From NCBI RefSeq assembly GCF_035784015.1, contig NZ_JALKOW010000002.1: a stretch of 64,000 nucleotides of DNA. The stretch is one strand, 5' to 3'. The translations under genes were made by a program, and so were the position numbers. Within the stretch, counting starts at the first letter, position 1. The number at the start of each line of letters is the position of its first letter. The notes beneath the pieces were generated by a model that had not been told where the DNA came from, made no database searches, and saw nothing but the letters and a program-made list of their open reading frames with translations. This document shows, in pieces, positions 62,401 to 64,000 of the stretch. The DNA comes from Comamonas sp009360615. Lineage in GTDB: Bacteria; Pseudomonadota; Gammaproteobacteria; Burkholderiales; Burkholderiaceae_C.

Positions 62401-64000
62401 AATCTGAATATTGCCAAGTCTGGTACTACGGGCGTGGGCCTGTTTGGCGTGCTCGGCGGCGGTGGTGTGATCGCGAATGTGGGTTTGTCTGGCGGCACGA
62501 TCATCGGTGGTGACGCTACAGGCGCCCTGGTGGGCAGTAATGGTGGCAGCATCAGCGGCAGCTTTGCCACCAGCACTGTTACGGGCGTCAACAATGTTGG
62601 TGGCCTGGTCGGTACCAATATGAGCACGGGGACAGTCAAAGATAGCTATGCCAGTGGTTCCGTGACTGGCAGCAGCTCGGCGGGTGGCTTGGTAGGCAGC
62701 AATAGCGGTGGCGTCGCGACTAGCTATGCGAACGGGAGCGTGACGGGCGCCGGTGGTGGCTTGATCGGTACTGGCGTGGGTATCGTCACTGGCAGTTACT
62801 GGGATACCACGTCGAGCGGGAAAGCGGTCAGTGCAGGTGGCATTGGCTTGACTACGAGCCAACTCAAAAGCTTGTCCAATTACACCAGTAAGGGCTGGGA
62901 CTTGGGCCAGATGTGGGTCGCTTATGATGGGCAGAGTTCGCCATTTCTGCGTTCGTTCATGAAGCAGATCGTTGTCAGTGTCTCGTACGATACCAAGGTA
63001 TATGACGGCGTGGCCTATGCCGGAGGGGCCAGCAGTCTGAGCTATTCGAATGTCTATGACAACACGGTTTTGCTGGGTACACCCGTCCTTACCGGCAATG
63101 TCGTTGGCGCCGTCAATGCTGGCACATACACGGTATCTGCAAGCGGCCTCTACTCCACGGGTGGCCAGTCTGGCTACGCGATCAGCTATATCGACGGCGG
63201 CTTGGTAATCAAGCCGAAGACTGTGACCTTGAGTGGTGCGGCAGTAGCCGACAAAGTGTACGACGGCACGACCACGGCCACTATCAGTGGTACTTTAGAT
63301 GGCGTGCTGGCCGCCGACCAAGCGAATGTGAGTCAGGCAGTGAGCGGAACCTACGTCAGCAAGAATGCGGGCAATGGCATCTCGGTGATGGTCAACGCGA
63401 GCCTCGGCGGCAGCGCTGGAGGCAATTACGCATTGGCACCAGTGTCTGGTTTAACCGGCAATATCACCAAGGCCACCATTGCCAGCGTGGGCGGCATCAC
63501 CGCCGTCAACAGGACGTACGACGGCACACTCACGGCGGGTCTGAACACCGGCAGTGCCTCGTTCAGCGGCATGGTCGCAGGCGACAGCCTGACGGTGGCC
63601 AACGCCAGCGGCAGCTTCAGCGACAAGAACGCCGCCACCGGCAAGACCGTCACGGTGAGCGGCATCAGCCTGGGCGGCGCCGATGCCGGCAACTACACCC
63701 TGGCCAGCAGCACGGCCACCACCACCGCCGATATCTCCAGGGCCACCATTGCCAGCGTGGGCGGCATCACCGCCGACCACAAGGTCTATGACGGCAGCCG
63801 CAGCGCTGTGCTGAACACCGGCAGTGCCTCGTTCAGCGGCATGGTCGCAGGCGACAGCCTGACGGTGGCCAACGCCAGCGGCAGCTTCAGCGACAAGAAC
63901 GCCGCCACCGGCAAGACCGTCACGGTGAGCGGCATCAGCCTGGGCGGCGCCGATGCCGGCAACTACACCCTGGCCAGCAGCACGGCCACCACCACCGCCG
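59464..64000 (+). CDS. Filamentous haemagglutinin-like TpsA adhesin (3' end outside window)
   Basis: Open from the ATG at 59464 to the edge, at least 1,512 residues. N-terminal extended signal peptide region (MNHIYRSVWNAHTNTFTAV), hydrophobic core and AIAA cleavage, then the TPS secretion domain with QNAVINWNKFNIG and VFIVNPNGILFGQGASV. Next are GLUG-type repeats (GGLVG...NSYATG units, about 61250-62800), an MBG/YDG-type stretch (about 62960-63470: KVYDG motifs), and 90-residue tandem repeats to the end. It is expected to be a large secreted or surface adhesin exported by the preceding TpsB. Confidence 0.9.
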   Translation, partial: MNHIYRSVWNAHTNTFTAVPEHSKSAGKASMPGRSGGSLQPPWFAMTLIAASLMFIGMPAIAAPAGGEVVAGQATVQQTPGSTVIQQGSQNAVINWNKFNIGRGESVAFQQPNTSSVALNRVLGTEGSSILGNLSANGKVFIVNPNGILFGQGASVNTAGLVASTLDISNRDFMSGKYQFSGNGTGKVLNQGSISAPGGYVALLGAHVSNEGTIQARLGSVALAAGNAITLDVAGDGLLHVAINEGAVGALVKNGGLIKADGGSVLLSAQAAGDLLKTVVNNTGIIEAHSIDTRSGTIKLLGDMQSGTVNAAGTLDASAPTGGHGGFIDTSAAHVKIDDALKVTTAAAKGLAGTWLIDPTDYNIAASGGDQTGAFFTNALKSSNVHIQSVSGGSGTQGNINVNDTISWSANKLTLTAQNNININKSMRGTGSASLALEYGQSNVAAGNASTYNIASSVAVDLPSGNNFSTKLGSDGVTNTYQVINSLGAFNSATGADLQGMQANLSGKYVLGSNIDARPTGSWNSGKGFMPIGSAGSAFTGTLDGLGHEIVGLTINRPDVDVGLFGNIGAGGVVRNLGLSSLSVSGSQANYGSTYASIGALAAVNNGKVANVYSNGAVSGSGYVNLGGLVGTNAGTIINSRVSGTVGAGGYGAAGGFVGLNTEGGLIKSSSSSATTSSTHYVAAGLVVTNSGTITDSYATGTVNAGGNYGGGLVSINNATISNSYATGAMNGTGSAGGLVGINNSPSATITNSYATGKVTSTGGYVGGLVGLLRGSLSNSYATGDVQTTSLAGGIVGYNVGGTITNVYTTGKVTGGGASVGAIVGEHNSGSVNRAYFDSTINSGLNGVGQSFNGATSNAQGLSTAQMLVSSNYVGFNFTTTGGATGNNWVAVSADGTLNGGAGTRPMLASEWSTNINSAHQLQLMTMNQSANYTLGSSFSAATTAANGKDIWGTTGFIPVGTVASAFTGSLDGAGHIISNLNIAKSGTTGVGLFGVLGGGGVIANVGLSGGTIIGGDATGALVGSNGGSISGSFATSTVTGVNNVGGLVGTNMSTGTVKDSYASGSVTGSSSAGGLVGSNSGGVATSYANGSVTGAGGGLIGTGVGIVTGSYWDTTSSGKAVSAGGIGLTTSQLKSLSNYTSKGWDLGQMWVAYDGQSSPFLRSFMKQIVVSVSYDTKVYDGVAYAGGASSLSYSNVYDNTVLLGTPVLTGNVVGAVNAGTYTVSASGLYSTGGQSGYAISYIDGGLVIKPKTVTLSGAAVADKVYDGTTTATISGTLDGVLAADQANVSQAVSGTYVSKNAGNGISVMVNASLGGSAGGNYALAPVSGLTGNITKATIASVGGITAVNRTYDGTLTAGLNTGSASFSGMVAGDSLTVANASGSFSDKNAATGKTVTVSGISLGGADAGNYTLASSTATTTADISRATIASVGGITADHKVYDGSRSAVLNTGSASFSGMVAGDSLTVANASGSFSDKNAATGKTVTVSGISLGGADAGNYTLASSTATTTA
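63471..64000 (+). repeat. 270-bp tandem repeats in the TpsA gene
   Basis: The unit starting GGCCACCATTGCCAGCGTGG at 63471 recurs at 63741, period 270 bp (90 codons). Bases 63541-63730 are identical to 63811-64000 over all 190 visible bases, and 63471-63504 equals 63741-63774; only the 36 bp between (63505-63540) differ. The array continues past the window. Confidence 0.92.

Noticed and set aside
61348..62862. 504-codon minus-strand frame over the adhesin
   Set aside because: Ala/Thr/Arg-rich shadow of the repetitive TpsA sequence.
59464..64000. Repeats in the adhesin as a possible CRISPR array
   Set aside because: Unit is 270 bp, encodes a continuous 90-residue domain and has no short palindromic repeat with unique spacers.

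Overview
The window is high-GC, gene-dense bacterial DNA whose gene content fits a betaproteobacterium of the family Comamonadaceae, most likely Comamonas. This rests on the recognisable families (DctA/DctB/DctD, lysP, smpB-ratA-rnfH, guaB-guaA) and on intergenic palindromes of a kind I know from comamonads; no 16S rRNA, tRNA or other definitive marker is present, so the genus is an inference.

Layout. 1-5 kb: the 3' part of a membrane-bound GGDEF/EAL protein and a YgiQ-type radical SAM protein. 5-9 kb: a PepSY protein, an FAD monooxygenase with a DUF2783-like partner, a LuxR regulator and a very small ORF. 9-12.3 kb: YigZ, a 49-residue lipoprotein, and a divergent LysR/LysE pair. 12.4-15 kb: an AhpD-like protein, then three overlapping exported genes (two YceI-like, one START-like). 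15-18 kb: RtcB and a visibly decaying saccharopine dehydrogenase/DUF4166/DUF393 operon. 18-23.4 kb: dctA-dctB-dctD with a readable sigma-54 promoter and two candidate enhancer palindromes, plus a thioesterase. 23.6-28.7 kb: ETF-ubiquinone oxidoreductase and a three-gene ABC importer with an attenuator-like structure inside the operon. 28.7-35 kb: an MFS exporter with divergent LysR, the lysine permease LysP and a DUF1329 protein. 35.5-39.8 kb: SulP transporter, GGDEF protein, MinD-like ATPase, TrhO. 39.8-43 kb: a pirin-DoxX-WrbA cluster with a divergent LysR. 43-52 kb: housekeeping genes (gluQ, trmB, alaS, smpB, ratA, rnfH) with small unknowns. 52-56 kb: guaB, a Phd/PIN toxin-antitoxin pair, guaA.

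From 56 kb the character changes. Directly after guaA lies a frameshifted N-terminus of a tyrosine integrase, then about 0.6 kb without recognisable genes, an isolated adenylylsulfate kinase, and a two-partner secretion system (TpsB transporter and a giant TpsA adhesin that runs off the window). The 3' end of guaA is a known insertion site for genomic islands, so this right end is probably the left part of an integrated, partly decayed island. The TpsA gene ends in 270-bp tandem repeats, 190 bp of which are identical between the two visible copies.

The observations I rate highest are the remnant guaA island, the TpsA repeats, the toxin-antitoxin pair with its iterated operator between guaB and guaA, the sigma-54/enhancer layout of dctA, the overlapping trio of exported lipid-binding-fold proteins, and the eroding saccharopine dehydrogenase/DUF4166/DUF393 operon. 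I do not see a CRISPR array, a prophage or an obviously new defence system.
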